Positions 8,219-17,340 of a stretch of DNA of 64,000 bases are shown in pieces. Source of the DNA: Alphaproteobacteria bacterium SO-S41 (GTDB lineage Bacteria; Pseudomonadota; Alphaproteobacteria; Micropepsales; Micropepsaceae); contig AP024629.1 in the NCBI GenBank assembly GCA_019670725.1, positions 3,100,001 through 3,164,000 on the forward strand, given 5' to 3'. Position numbers and translations under genes: made by a program. Under the pieces are notes generated by a model. It was not told where the DNA came from. It was given only the letters and a program-made list of their open reading frames with translations, and searched no databases. The first letter of the stretch is position 1, and each line of letters opens with the position of its first letter.

Positions 8219-10267
8219 ATGCTGAAAACTTTTGGCGCCCGGCTTGCCGCCGGCGTAGCAACCATGTCGTTGATGGTCTTCTCGGCCGAGGCCGCGGACC
8301 TGCAATTGAAGCGGGTGATGCTGTCGTCCGGCGGCGTCGGCTATTTCGAATACCAGGCGCAGGTCGAAGGCTGGGAGACGATCGAGGTCCCCGTCCGGCT
8401 CGACCAGGTCGACGACGTGCTGAAGAGCGCGGTCATTTTCGACGATGAAGGCGGCAGCGGCGTCATCGAGCTGCAGGGCCGCGATTCGCTCGCCGAAATC
8501 TTCCGCACCATGCCGGTCGGCCCCGACGCCTTCTCCTCGCCCGCCAGCCTCTACGGCGCGCTGCAGGGCGAGGAAATTTCGGTGACCGAGCCGGTCGCCG
8601 CGACCGGCCGCATCGTTTCGGTCGTCGAGGAAAGCGCGACCGACAAGAACGGCAATTCGATTGTCCATCACCGCATGTCGATCATGACGACCGACGGCCT
8701 CGTCCAGTTCATCCTGGAAGACGCGCGCGGCATCAAGTTCACCAACGAAGCGCTCGACGCCAAGGTCAACGGCGCGCTCAGCGCCCTCGCCAATAACCGC
8801 CAACGCGAGTCGCGCACGCTGAAGATCACGGCGCGCGGCGAAGGCACGCGCACGTTGACCGTCGGCTTCGTCATCGAAGCGCCGCTGTGGAAGACCTCCT
8901 ACCGGCTGGTCACCGGCCCAGACAACAAGACCCGCATGCAGGGCTGGGCGATCATCGAAAACGCCAGCGGCGCGGACTGGAAGGATGTCGAGCTGACCCT
9001 CGTGTCCGGCAATCCCGTAACCTTCCGCCAGCAACTCTACGACAAGTATTACGTCGCGCGTGAAACCGTGCCGGTCGAAGTGCTCGGCCGCGTCATGCCC
9101 CAGCGCGACGAAGGCGCCATTGGCGGCGTCGACAAGCAGGTTGGCGAGGCTGGTAGTGGCGCCGCCGATCGCGCCGCGCGCTATGAATCCGAAGACGCGT
9201 CGCCTGCCCCGCCGCCGCCTCCGCCGGCTCCCATGGTCGCGGCACCTGCCTCGGCGCCGATGTCGACCGACCCCGCCAATATCGCGGCCAACAGCGCCGA
9301 GACCGCGACCGCGGTTTCGTTCACCCTGCCGAACGCCGTCAGCGCCGGGTCGGGCCAGTCGCTCGCCGTGCCGATCGTCGATCGCGAAGTCCCGGCCGAG
9401 CGCATCTCGCTCTACAATCCCGGCGTCCATGCGGTGAATCCGCTCGCCTCGATCCGCCTCACCAACGATACCGAATCCGGCCTGCCGCCCGGCATCGTGA
9501 CGCTGTTCGACACGACCAACGGCACCACCACCTATGTCGGCGACGCCGTCATGGGAACGCTGCCCCAGGGCGAGAAGCGGATGCTTTCCTTCGCGCTCGA
9601 CCAGAAGACCAAGGTCGATCAGAGCTCGGCGAGCGAGTCGAACCTCACCAGCGCCAAGATCACCAAGGGCATCATCGAGATGCAGTCGCTGACGCGGCTG
9701 ACCTACAGCTACACGGTGAAAGCGCCGAGCAACGAGGACCGCGCGCTGGTCATCGAGTCGCCGCGTCATCAGGACATGGAGCTGAAATCGCCCGATCCCT
9801 CGAGCGTCGAGCTGACGACCAACGCCGTTCGCGTGCCCTTCGCGGTGAAGGCCGGCGAAACCGGCAAGCTCGACGTGGTGTGGGAACGGACCGACTACCA
9901 GTCGCTTGCCCTCGCCGGTCTCGATCTCTCGACCGTCCTCTACTACGCCGGCGACGAGCGCCTGTCGGAACCGCAGCGCGCCGCTTTCAAGCGCGTCGCG
10001 GACCTCAAACAGGAGATCCAGCGCATCGAAGGCGAGATCGCCAATGCCGGCGCCGAGCGCGACCGCCTGTTCGCCGAACAGGAGCGCATCCGCCAGAACC
10101 TCGCGGCGGTGCCGGAAGGCAGCGACCTGCAGCGCCGCTATCTCGCGACGCTGGCCGAACAGGAAGACCGCCTGACCGCCATCGCCCAGCGCCTGACCGA
10201 GCTTCAGGCCGAACTCGACGGCGCGAAGAAGGCGCTCGACGATTATGTCGGCACGGTAACCCTGTAA
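8219..10267 (+). CDS. DUF4139 domain-containing exported protein
   Basis: The 682-residue protein has a signal peptide (about 1-25, ending SAEAA). The central part (about 210-500) has the pattern of the DUF4139 family (EAPLWKTSYRLV, followed by ENASGADWKDVELTLVSG), whose biochemical function is unknown. A low-complexity Pro/Ala stretch (PPPPPPAPM) at about 330-345 separates two parts of that region. The C-terminal 90 residues are a charged coiled coil (about 590-675). A GAGGGAGA ribosome binding site precedes the ATG. A strong hairpin follows the stop codon, so transcription probably ends there. Confidence 0.8.
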   Translation: MLKTFGARLAAGVATMSLMVFSAEAADLQLKRVMLSSGGVGYFEYQAQVEGWETIEVPVRLDQVDDVLKSAVIFDDEGGSGVIELQGRDSLAEIFRTMPVGPDAFSSPASLYGALQGEEISVTEPVAATGRIVSVVEESATDKNGNSIVHHRMSIMTTDGLVQFILEDARGIKFTNEALDAKVNGALSALANNRQRESRTLKITARGEGTRTLTVGFVIEAPLWKTSYRLVTGPDNKTRMQGWAIIENASGADWKDVELTLVSGNPVTFRQQLYDKYYVARETVPVEVLGRVMPQRDEGAIGGVDKQVGEAGSGAADRAARYESEDASPAPPPPPPAPMVAAPASAPMSTDPANIAANSAETATAVSFTLPNAVSAGSGQSLAVPIVDREVPAERISLYNPGVHAVNPLASIRLTNDTESGLPPGIVTLFDTTNGTTTYVGDAVMGTLPQGEKRMLSFALDQKTKVDQSSASESNLTSAKITKGIIEMQSLTRLTYSYTVKAPSNEDRALVIESPRHQDMELKSPDPSSVELTTNAVRVPFAVKAGETGKLDVVWERTDYQSLALAGLDLSTVLYYAGDERLSEPQRAAFKRVADLKQEIQRIEGEIANAGAERDRLFAEQERIRQNLAAVPEGSDLQRRYLATLAEQEDRLTAIAQRLTELQAELDGAKKALDDYVGTVTL

Positions 10268-10276
10268 GCTGTCTCA

Positions 10277-10305
10277 CGGTCCGGCCGGAATATCCGGCCG
10301 GACCG
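10277..10305 (+). terminator. Perfect 13-bp hairpin after the DUF4139 gene
   Basis: Arms 10277-10289 and 10293-10305 are perfectly complementary around a 3-nt loop (ata). No long T-tract follows, so it may be a terminator, or a pause or mRNA stabilising hairpin. Confidence 0.6.
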
Positions 10306-10375
10306 TTCAGGGCTCACAGCCGGATGGCTCGGGCGTATATCTGTTGAGGTCGTCACAAGCCTCGCGGAGCACACC

Positions 10376-11647
10376 ATGACCATCCGGATGCTGAGCCTTT
10401 TTGCTGTCCTGGGTTTTACGGCCGCAGCTCAGGCCGCGGACTGGCCCTGCGCCAACGGCACCTACCGCTCGTCTGACGGCGTCTACGTCACCCTCGCCAA
10501 CCCGTCGGCAGCCTCGGGCAAGACGACCCAGCGCTTCACCTTCCTCGACGGCCGCGTCGGCTTCCTCGGCGAGGACGACGCGCCGGTCTGCATGGACGGC
10601 ACGCTTCAGCAGACGACTCCCAAAGCGCAGATTTTCGAGCGCGTGCCGCTCAAGCTGACGCCGACCCATTTCGACAGCAATGGAACCGACCTCGCCGGAC
10701 TGCTGATCGAACCTGAAACCGCCGACGCGAATACGCCGCTCGTCGTCCTCGTCCACGGCTCGGAAAACACGGGCTCGATCAACAACATCCACTACCCCTA
10801 TACCTTCGCGGGTCAGGGCATCGCCGCCTTCGTCTTCGACAAGCGCGGCACCGGCACCTCCAAGGGCACCTACACGCAGAACTTCGCAACGCTCGCGGCC
10901 GATGTCGTCGCGGCGGGCAACGAGGCGAAGCGCCTCACCAAGGGCCGCTATCATCGCTTCGGTCTTTATGGCGGCAGTCAGGGCGGCTGGGTCGCGCCGC
11001 TCGCCGCGCAGACGCTGCATCCCGATTTCGTCGCGGTCGGCTTCGGCCTGGTGCTGTCGCCGCTGGAGGAGGACGCCGAACAGGTCTTCGACGAGCTGCG
11101 CCGCGCCGGCTGCGGCGAGGACGTCATCAAGGCCGCCCATGAGGTGACCGACGCCACCGGCGCCATCATCGCCTCGCATTTCACCGCGGGCTTCGACACA
11201 CTCGCCGCGGTGAAAGCGCGCTACGGCAAGGAAGCCTGGTTCACGGCGATCAAGGGCGAGTTCACCGGCGAGATCCTTGCTGCCACCGAAGCCGACCTCC
11301 GGGCTCACGGCCCCGAGCGGCTCGACAATCTCGATATCATCTGGCGCTACGATGCGGTCACGGAACTGAAGAAGCTGACCATGCCCCAGCTCTGGGTCAT
11401 GGCGGCCGAGGACACCGCCGCGCCCGGCGCCCTGTCGCGCGACCGTCTCGCCGCGCTGCGCAAGGACGGCGTCCCCATCGAGGTCGTCGTCTTCCCCCAC
11501 ACCGACCACGGCATCTACGAATTCACCACCCTGCCCGACGGCACCCGCAAGACCACCCGCCTCGCTGAGGGCTATCTGCGCCTGCTGACGGAGTGGATGA
11601 AGGGGATCTCCAACCCGCCCTACGGCGACTCGGCCGTCATGCCCTGA
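10376..11647 (+). CDS. Exported alpha/beta hydrolase
   Basis: A signal peptide (about 1-21, ending AAQAA) precedes a divergent N-terminal region of about 85 residues. An alpha/beta hydrolase domain follows: oxyanion region VVLVHGSE (123-130), nucleophile elbow YGGSQGGW with Ser201, and a probable catalytic histidine in PHTDHGIYEF near residue 380. The acid is probably in the segment VMAAEDTAAP. Substrate cannot be deduced; esterase or peptidase activity is possible. An alternative start is Met5. The gene lies in the plus-strand block that separates ccmE from ccmI. Confidence 0.85.
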   Translation: MTIRMLSLFAVLGFTAAAQAADWPCANGTYRSSDGVYVTLANPSAASGKTTQRFTFLDGRVGFLGEDDAPVCMDGTLQQTTPKAQIFERVPLKLTPTHFDSNGTDLAGLLIEPETADANTPLVVLVHGSENTGSINNIHYPYTFAGQGIAAFVFDKRGTGTSKGTYTQNFATLAADVVAAGNEAKRLTKGRYHRFGLYGGSQGGWVAPLAAQTLHPDFVAVGFGLVLSPLEEDAEQVFDELRRAGCGEDVIKAAHEVTDATGAIIASHFTAGFDTLAAVKARYGKEAWFTAIKGEFTGEILAATEADLRAHGPERLDNLDIIWRYDAVTELKKLTMPQLWVMAAEDTAAPGALSRDRLAALRKDGVPIEVVVFPHTDHGIYEFTTLPDGTRKTTRLAEGYLRLLTEWMKGISNPPYGDSAVMP

Positions 11648-11709
11648 CGGTTGCGACGGAACCCGGCGGCGCCCGCGTTCAACCCCTCGCAACGCCTTGA
11701 GGGCATGAC

Positions 11710-12702
11710 ATGAAGTTCGTGATCGCGCTGCTGACGGCGCTTGTGGCGTTGGCCGTTCCCGCCGCCGCCGCGCCCTACAAGGCCGATCCCGGACCCTACA
11801 AGGTCGAGACCGTGCTCGGCGTCTGGCACGACGACAGCCGCGACCGCGACGTCCCCTACAAGATCTACTACGCGCCCGACGCTGCCGGCGCCCGCCCGGT
11901 CGTCGTCTTCAGCCATGGCCTTGGCGGCTCGCGCGAGGGCGCCGCCTATATGGGCGAACATCTCGCCTCCTACGGCTATGTCGCCGTCCACATCCAGCAT
12001 CCCGGTTCCGACGAGGAGGTCTGGAAGGGCCTCACCACCCGCGCCGAGATCATCAAGGCGCTGACCGCGGCGACCAAGGACCTCGCCGTCATCGTCAACC
12101 GCTTCAAGGACGTACCCTTCGCCGTCGATCAGATCACGGCGATGAACGCCGCCGACGGCCCGCTGAAAGGCCGGCTCGATCTCACGCGCCTCGGCATGTC
12201 CGGCCATTCCTTCGGCGCGGTCTCGACCCTCGTCGCGGCGGGCGAAAAGATCGGCCGCCGCGCGCAGTTCCAGTTCAAGGAGCCGCGCTTCAAAGCAGCG
12301 ATCGCCTTCTCGCCGAACAAGCCGCTGGGCTCGACCGACTTCGCCGCGATCTATGCGGACATGCAGATCCCGATCCTGCACTTCACCGGCACCGAGGACA
12401 TGAACCCGCTCGATCCCGACGAGCCCGCGAGCGATCGCCAGATCCCCTTCCAGAACATTCCCGCGAAGGGCCAGTACCTGATCGTCATCCAGGGCGGCGA
12501 CCACATGCTGTTCGGCGCCAAGGACCGCCGCGACGGCACGACGAAGCCGGACGACGATCTCGACCACAAACTCATCCTCGAAGCCGCCACCGCCTTCTGG
12601 GACGCGTATCTCATGGACGACCCCACCGCCCTCGCCTGGCTGCGCGGCGACGGCGCCAAGAGCGAACTCGGGACGAAAGCGACGATCGAGCTGCGGAACT
12701 GA
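11710..12702 (+). CDS. Exported alpha/beta hydrolase (chlorophyllase/dienelactone hydrolase-like)
   Basis: A signal peptide (1-21, ending PAAAAP) leads into a compact alpha/beta hydrolase fold. The oxyanion segment is VVVFSHGLGG (64-73) and the nucleophile elbow is MSGHSFGA with Ser167. The histidine is probably in IQGGDHMLFG (about 261-270), and an acid may lie in HFTGTEDMNP. The pattern fits predicted dienelactone hydrolase-like esterases. It lies 62 bp downstream of another exported hydrolase on the same strand. Confidence 0.85.
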   Translation: MKFVIALLTALVALAVPAAAAPYKADPGPYKVETVLGVWHDDSRDRDVPYKIYYAPDAAGARPVVVFSHGLGGSREGAAYMGEHLASYGYVAVHIQHPGSDEEVWKGLTTRAEIIKALTAATKDLAVIVNRFKDVPFAVDQITAMNAADGPLKGRLDLTRLGMSGHSFGAVSTLVAAGEKIGRRAQFQFKEPRFKAAIAFSPNKPLGSTDFAAIYADMQIPILHFTGTEDMNPLDPDEPASDRQIPFQNIPAKGQYLIVIQGGDHMLFGAKDRRDGTTKPDDDLDHKLILEAATAFWDAYLMDDPTALAWLRGDGAKSELGTKATIELRN

Positions 12703-12724
12703 CCATCGGCCTTCCACTTCTCTC

Positions 12725-12804
12725 GTCATGGCCGGGCTTGACCCGGCCATCCACCAACCGCCGCCGTGTCGGCATGGATGGCCGCCTCAAGGGCGGCCAT
12801 GACG
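12725..12804. repeat. Paired-hairpin intergenic repeat (family C)
   Basis: Two hairpins, 12728-12750 (atggccggg / cccggccat) and 12778-12800 (atggccgcc / ggcggccat), face each other, and the whole block starts gtcatgg and ends ccatgac. A related pair is at 21942-22024. It lies between the convergent ends of the hydrolase gene and ccmI, and may also act as a bidirectional terminator. Confidence 0.75.
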
Positions 12805-12826
12805 AAGTAAGGGGATGGGAAATGCC

Positions 12827-13885
12827 CTACCCCTCCAGCCCCAACTCCCTCGCCTTCGCGGTCAGCGCTTCCAGCGCCGACGCGTCGTCCTTGAACACCG
12901 CGCGCGCCTTGGCGAGCGCCTCGCGCGCCTTGGCCGGCTCTTCCAGCTTCACATAGCTGGTGATGAGCAGCAGCCACCCGTCGAGGTCCTGCGGGTTGGC
13001 TTCCAGTTTCGCGGCGAGACTGTCGACCATGCCGCGCACCGCCGGATTGTCCTTCGCCGCCGGCGTTTCCAGCTCCGCGATCTTGGCCTCGATCAGCGAG
13101 CGCTGCGGCGCATCCGGCGCGGTGTCGGCGAGCAGCGCTTTCAGGTCGGCGACCGCCCCCGGCGTATCCCCATTCTGCGCCTTGTACTCGGCGAGATAGA
13201 AGCGCGCCGGCTCATCCTTGGGATCGCGCTTCAGCGCTTCGTCGAACGCGACCTTCGCGTCTGACGTGACACGCCCGCCTGCCGCCAGCGTCAGTGCCTC
13301 GCCATAGGCGCTGTAGAGGCCCGCCGGCGCCTTCACGCCCAGCAGTTCGATGGCGCGGGCATAGGCGGCGGCGGCCTCGTCGAAGCGGCCGAGCCGCGAA
13401 TAGGTGCGGGCGAGCAGGATCCAGCCGTCGGGATGGCCGGGGTCCATCGCCAGCCGCTCGAAGAGTTTCTCTGCGACCTCTTCCAGCGGCGCCTCCTGCA
13501 TCGCCGCATCCATGTCGCGGTCGGCGAGCGCCTGGCCCGGCAGGTCGGGACTCCCGAGGGTTGCGTAGAGCACCAGCGCTGCAACCGGCACGACGGCGCA
13601 CAGCGCCAGTCCGATCGCGGCCTCCCGCTTCAAGCCGCCGCCGGTCATGCGTTTTTCCGCCGCGTCCGCGCTCAGAAGACGCCGCGCGATCTCGCGCCGC
13701 GCCTCTTCCGCCTCGGTCGCCGCGATCTGCCCCGCTTCGGTTTCCCGCCGCAATTCCGCCAGTTGTGCGCGATAGATCGCCGAAGCCGCGGGTGTCTCAC
13801 CAACCGCCCGGCGGAGCAGGAATGGACGCGCAACCACGAAGGCCGAAAGTGCTGTCAGCGCCGCGAACAGAACCCAAAGCAGCAT
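12827..13885 (-). CDS. ccmI: Cytochrome c maturation protein CcmI (CycH)
   Basis: CcmI is the apocytochrome c chaperone of System I; its TPR domain holds the C-terminal helix of the apoprotein and presents it to CcmF/CcmH. An N-terminal helix (about 2-20) is followed by a cytoplasmic leucine-zipper-like loop (about 35-72), a second membrane segment (about 95-110, AAIGLALCAVVPVAALVLY) and a TPR region (about 125-350) with repeat patterns such as PDGWILLARTYSRLGRFDEAAAAY. At 352 residues it is typical. It lies apart from ccmE-ccmF-ccmH because four plus-strand genes intervene. Confidence 0.92.
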   Translation of the reverse strand: MLLWVLFAALTALSAFVVARPFLLRRAVGETPAASAIYRAQLAELRRETEAGQIAATEAEEARREIARRLLSADAAEKRMTGGGLKREAAIGLALCAVVPVAALVLYATLGSPDLPGQALADRDMDAAMQEAPLEEVAEKLFERLAMDPGHPDGWILLARTYSRLGRFDEAAAAYARAIELLGVKAPAGLYSAYGEALTLAAGGRVTSDAKVAFDEALKRDPKDEPARFYLAEYKAQNGDTPGAVADLKALLADTAPDAPQRSLIEAKIAELETPAAKDNPAVRGMVDSLAAKLEANPQDLDGWLLLITSYVKLEEPAKAREALAKARAVFKDDASALEALTAKARELGLEG

Positions 13886-13968
13886 TCCTGCAACAAGCCT
13901 CGCAATTTCCGGTGAGGGGCATCTCCGCCCCTGATGAATCCGCCAGCGTCTGCGCTATATCACCGCCC

Positions 13969-14502
13969 GTGAAGAAGCGCGCGCGTTCCGTTGGTGCCGG
14001 CCTCATGGCCGCTTTCGCCCTGTCAGGGGCCGCCTTTGCCGTTCTCGCACCCGAATATTACGAGGAGGCGCGCCGCTCGGCGCCGAACCATCTCCAGATC
14101 GTGATCGACGATGTCGGCTCGCCGCGCGGCGGCATGGGCGACTGCATGGTCGAAGGCCGGGTCGTGAAGGTCTTCAAGGGCGATCTCGTGCCCGACGCGA
14201 AACTGAAATTCCCGGTCTCCTGCTACGACTACGGCACGATCCCCTCCGGCCCGACGCTGTGGACCGACTACGACGCTCTCAGCGAAGCGAAATATCTCGA
14301 AGCCTTCATGTCGGGCGACACCGCGCCCCGCATCGCGCTCGATCAGGTCGAGATCATCCTCGAGCCGCGCGACATCCCCTATTGCGACGCCGAGTCGCTC
14401 TATTGCGAATCGACGATCGACGGGTCGGCCAAGGAAGAGAATTGCGGCATCGCGGGCCGCATCTGGGACTGGCTGGGGCTCGGCGCGGAAGAGTGCCACT
14501 AG
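13969..14502 (+). CDS. Exported hypothetical protein, cysteine-containing
   Basis: I chose the GTG at 13969 because it begins a good signal peptide (VKKRARS, then a hydrophobic core to AAFA at about residue 24). The mature part of about 150 residues contains at least seven cysteines, suggesting a disulphide-bonded periplasmic protein. No family is recognised. It is divergent from ccmI with 83 bp between them, so the two promoters may share this short region. A hairpin follows the stop codon. Confidence 0.7.
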   Translation: MKKRARSVGAGLMAAFALSGAAFAVLAPEYYEEARRSAPNHLQIVIDDVGSPRGGMGDCMVEGRVVKVFKGDLVPDAKLKFPVSCYDYGTIPSGPTLWTDYDALSEAKYLEAFMSGDTAPRIALDQVEIILEPRDIPYCDAESLYCESTIDGSAKEENCGIAGRIWDWLGLGAEECH

Positions 14503-14514
14503 CGGAAAATTATG

Positions 14515-14545
14515 GGGGCGGCGCCTCGGGCAAAGGCACCGCCCC
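14515..14545 (+). terminator. Hairpin downstream of the exported protein gene
   Basis: The stem pairs ggggcgg-c-gcc with ggc-a-ccgcccc, having a single internal mismatch, 12 bp after the stop codon. There is no T-tract. Confidence 0.5.
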
Positions 14546-14683
14546 TAGACCGCGGGCGACGAGATGGGGGCAAGTCGTCCCGCGTAACGTCGGCGCTCGG
14601 GGGGCAAGCGCCTTGTCCTCATCCAACGGTGCGCATCTGCATCTCCGTCGCAATCCGCCGTCTTAAATAAAGTTCAGAAAAAA

Positions 14684-14710
14684 GGGCGGCGTCCGGGAAG
14701 GACACCGCCC
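14684..14710. repeat. Second hairpin of the same design
   Basis: The stem pairs gggcgg-c-gtcc with ggac-a-ccgccc around a 5-nt loop. It has the same mismatch position as the hairpin at 14515-14545, so the two appear to be diverged copies of one element. It is preceded by an A-rich run (gaaaaaa). Confidence 0.55.
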
Positions 14711-14870
14711 AAAGACGCGGCGGGTTAGATTGGGGGCTGCCCCGCGCGCGGTTCGCATTCGGGTAGTCAAACGCGCCATCTCCGGCTTTCCGTCGCGGCT
14801 TTGCGTTGCCGTCGCCGCGCCCCCCGACTAAAGCTCTCCGGCAGAAAACCAGGGGGAGACGATCAGGCGC

Positions 14871-16070
14871 ATGACGAAGGTTCTGGCGGGCATCCGCGTT
14901 CTCGATTTCGGCCGCTACATCGCCGGTCCCTATTGCGCCGCTCTGCTGGCGGATCTCGGGGCCGAGGTCATCCGCATCGAGAAGCGCGAGGGCAGCGAGG
15001 ACCGCTGGATGACGCCGATCATGCCGGGCGAGAAGACGACCGAGCGCGAGGGCGCGATGTTCATGCAGATGAACCGCAACAAGCGCGGCATGACGCTCGA
15101 TCCCATGAAGCCCGAAGGCCGCGCCATCGCCGCCAAGCTCATCGCGCAGGCCGACGTCCTCATCGCCAACCTGCCGCCGGAAACGCTGAGCGCGATGGGC
15201 CTCGACTACGCGACGATCTCGGCGATCAACCCGCGCATCGTCCTCACCACCGTCTCCGCCTTCGGCCATGGCGGGCCGTATTCGAACCGCGTCGGCTTCG
15301 ACGCCGTGGCGCAGACCATGTCGGGCATGGCGCACATGACCGGCACGCCGGACCAGCCGATGCGCGCCGCCGCGCCCTGGGTCGATTTCAGCACCGCCTC
15401 CTTCTCAGCCTTCGGCACGCTCGCCGCGCTGATGGCCCGCCAGCAGACCGGCCGCGGCCAGCAGGTCGAAGGCGCCCTGCTCGCGACCGCGATCACCGTC
15501 ATGAACGGTACGCTGATGGAACAGGCCGCGCTCGGCCTCAACCGCGTCGCGACGCTTAATCGCGGCCAGACCGCAGGACCCTCTGATCTCTTCAAATGCA
15601 CCGACGGCTGGATCGTCTGCCTCGTCAACGGCAACCCGCTCTACAAGCGCTGGGCGCGGCTGATGGGCGAGCCGATGTGGCTGGAAGATCCCCGCTTCGC
15701 GACCGACGAATTGCGCGGCGACAATGGCGAAGCGATCTCCGCGCGCATGAACGAATGGACGAAGGACAAGACCGTCGCCGAAGCGCTCGCCACGCTCGAA
15801 AAGGCGCGCGTTCCCGCCAGCCCCGTCTACTCGCCGCAGCAGACGCTCGACGACCCGCATGTCCAGGCGATGCAGTTCCTTCAGCCGCTCGCCTATCCGG
15901 GCCTGCCCGAACCCGCGCCCGTCGCGCGCATGCCCGTCAAGCTCAGCGAGACGCCCGGCGTCATCGAGACGCGCGCGCCGCTGCTCGGCGAGCACACCAA
16001 CGAGATCATGACCGAGCTCGGCTACACCGCGTCCGAGATCGCCGCCTTCCGTGAGTCCGGCGCGATCTGA
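14871..16070 (+). CDS. CaiB/BaiF family III CoA-transferase
   Basis: Family III CoA-transferases move CoA between acids in degradation of carboxylic acids, carnitine or aromatic compounds. The N-terminus (GIRVLDFGRYIAGPYCAALLADLGAEVIRIEK) and the central GFDAVAQTMSGMAHMTG block are characteristic; the aspartate in that block is the likely catalytic nucleophile, forming an acyl-CoA anhydride. At 399 residues it is full length. A GGGGGAG ribosome binding site precedes the ATG. The substrate cannot be told from its neighbours. Its last 49 bp overlap the 3' end of the convergent membrane-protein gene. Confidence 0.93.
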   Translation: MTKVLAGIRVLDFGRYIAGPYCAALLADLGAEVIRIEKREGSEDRWMTPIMPGEKTTEREGAMFMQMNRNKRGMTLDPMKPEGRAIAAKLIAQADVLIANLPPETLSAMGLDYATISAINPRIVLTTVSAFGHGGPYSNRVGFDAVAQTMSGMAHMTGTPDQPMRAAAPWVDFSTASFSAFGTLAALMARQQTGRGQQVEGALLATAITVMNGTLMEQAALGLNRVATLNRGQTAGPSDLFKCTDGWIVCLVNGNPLYKRWARLMGEPMWLEDPRFATDELRGDNGEAISARMNEWTKDKTVAEALATLEKARVPASPVYSPQQTLDDPHVQAMQFLQPLAYPGLPEPAPVARMPVKLSETPGVIETRAPLLGEHTNEIMTELGYTASEIAAFRESGAI

Positions 16071-17317
16071 CGCCGCGCGGCGATGAGGCTGGCGGAGGCG
16101 ATGCCCAGCGCCAGCGGCGCGGTGCGGAAAGTGAAGGCGGTATGCGCCAGCGTGTGCGCCGCCAGCGCTTCGAGCAGCAGCAGCGCGGGCAGGATCGGCG
16201 TCAGCAGCAGCCAGAACGGCCGTACCGGCGCCGCTGATGCGCGCGCGCCGTAGCGCGCCCACATCGCCGACGCCGCGATAATCGCCACCGCCAGCGCGCC
16301 CTTCCACCAGGCGTCGAACATCCGGCCGATCACCGCGAACATCGCTTCAAGCGGGAAGTAACCGGCGTGGCCCGGCCCCCAGCGCGTGAACTCGCCGGTG
16401 CCGAAGACGAAGATTTCGGTGCCGTCCGGATTGAACCCGAACGCGATCGCCCATTTCAACGCCCAGAAGAACCCGTAACCGCCGAGGCTCGCGGCAAAGA
16501 TCGCGAGCCCGCCCAGCGCCCCGCGCGGCGCGTCCGGCGGCCGCACCGCCGCCAACCAGATCCAGGCGTTCAGCATGGCGAAGGCGGCGGGCGAATAGAG
16601 AAAATCGAAATAGTTGAGGAACGCGCCCGCCAGCGCCGCACCGATCAGCGCGACGAAGGGCCGACGCCCGGCGGCGAAGGCGGCGAAGCCGGTGACCGCG
16701 ACGATGAGCGCGGCAAAACCCGTCGCCTGCAGGGGGATGACGGAGACGGCGCGGAGATCGGTCAGCAGCACCAGCGCTGCCGTCACCGCGAGCGCCGGCG
16801 CCCAGCCGACCCGTCGCGCCAGCGCGCCGCCGAACGCGAGCACGGCGAAGATGAGAATGACGGTCGCCGTCGTCTGCAGCGTCGCGTAATCGGCGCGGCT
16901 CAGCACGATCCGGTGCAGCACCAGCGCGCCGTGCCAGTAGCGGGCATAGGTGAACCACAATCCGATATCGCCGCCGTGGAGTTCGGCATGCAGGCGGATG
17001 CACTGGTCGCCGTCGACGGTCGGCAGGATGGCATCGGCGCGGATCGCGGCCTCGTCGGCATGCGCCCAGCGCTCTTCGCGCAGCAGGATCGACGCGCCGG
17101 CGCAGTCGGGGAAATAGCCCTCCTCGAAACCGTTGATGCGGCTGCGGATCTCCGGCACGCCGAGATCGGCCGCGGGCGCCTCGACCAGCGCGGTGCGGAT
17201 CGCGCCGTGGTTCGCCTGTTCGATCGACCAGACCAGCAGGGCGAATCCCGCTGCCGCAAGGACAAGCAGGAGGAAGGCGCTCGCGAACGCGGCCGTGATG
17301 AGTGTTCGAAGGGTCAT
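16022..17317 (-). CDS. Polytopic membrane protein of unknown function
   Basis: The 431-residue protein has an N-terminal membrane segment (about 10-33), a soluble stretch of about 110 residues that would face the periplasm (with a CxG...C pattern and several Trp), and then about nine further hydrophobic segments to the C-terminus. This layout (one helix, outer domain, helical bundle) is seen in glycosyltransferase-like and polymerase-like membrane proteins, but no motif supports either. The 3' end overlaps the CoA-transferase gene by 49 bp in convergent orientation. Confidence 0.75.
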   Translation of the reverse strand: MTLRTLITAAFASAFLLLVLAAAGFALLVWSIEQANHGAIRTALVEAPAADLGVPEIRSRINGFEEGYFPDCAGASILLREERWAHADEAAIRADAILPTVDGDQCIRLHAELHGGDIGLWFTYARYWHGALVLHRIVLSRADYATLQTTATVILIFAVLAFGGALARRVGWAPALAVTAALVLLTDLRAVSVIPLQATGFAALIVAVTGFAAFAAGRRPFVALIGAALAGAFLNYFDFLYSPAAFAMLNAWIWLAAVRPPDAPRGALGGLAIFAASLGGYGFFWALKWAIAFGFNPDGTEIFVFGTGEFTRWGPGHAGYFPLEAMFAVIGRMFDAWWKGALAVAIIAASAMWARYGARASAAPVRPFWLLLTPILPALLLLEALAAHTLAHTAFTFRTAPLALGIASASLIAARRQIAPDSRKAAISDAV

Positions 17318-17340
17318 GCGAGATGCACTCTAGCCGCGCG

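Larger units (their letters stand above)
14503..14870. other. Gene-free region with two related hairpins
   Basis: No credible gene is seen in these 368 bp. They hold the hairpin at 14515-14545, the similar hairpin at 14684-14710, and GC-rich sequence of similar layout after each. The 3' part should contain the promoter of the CoA-transferase gene; a GGGGGAG ribosome binding site lies shortly before 14871. Confidence 0.6.

Noticed and set aside
8084-9769. Minus-strand open frame opposite the DUF4139 gene
   Set aside because: Shadow sequence; the plus-strand gene has a signal peptide, RBS and known domain.
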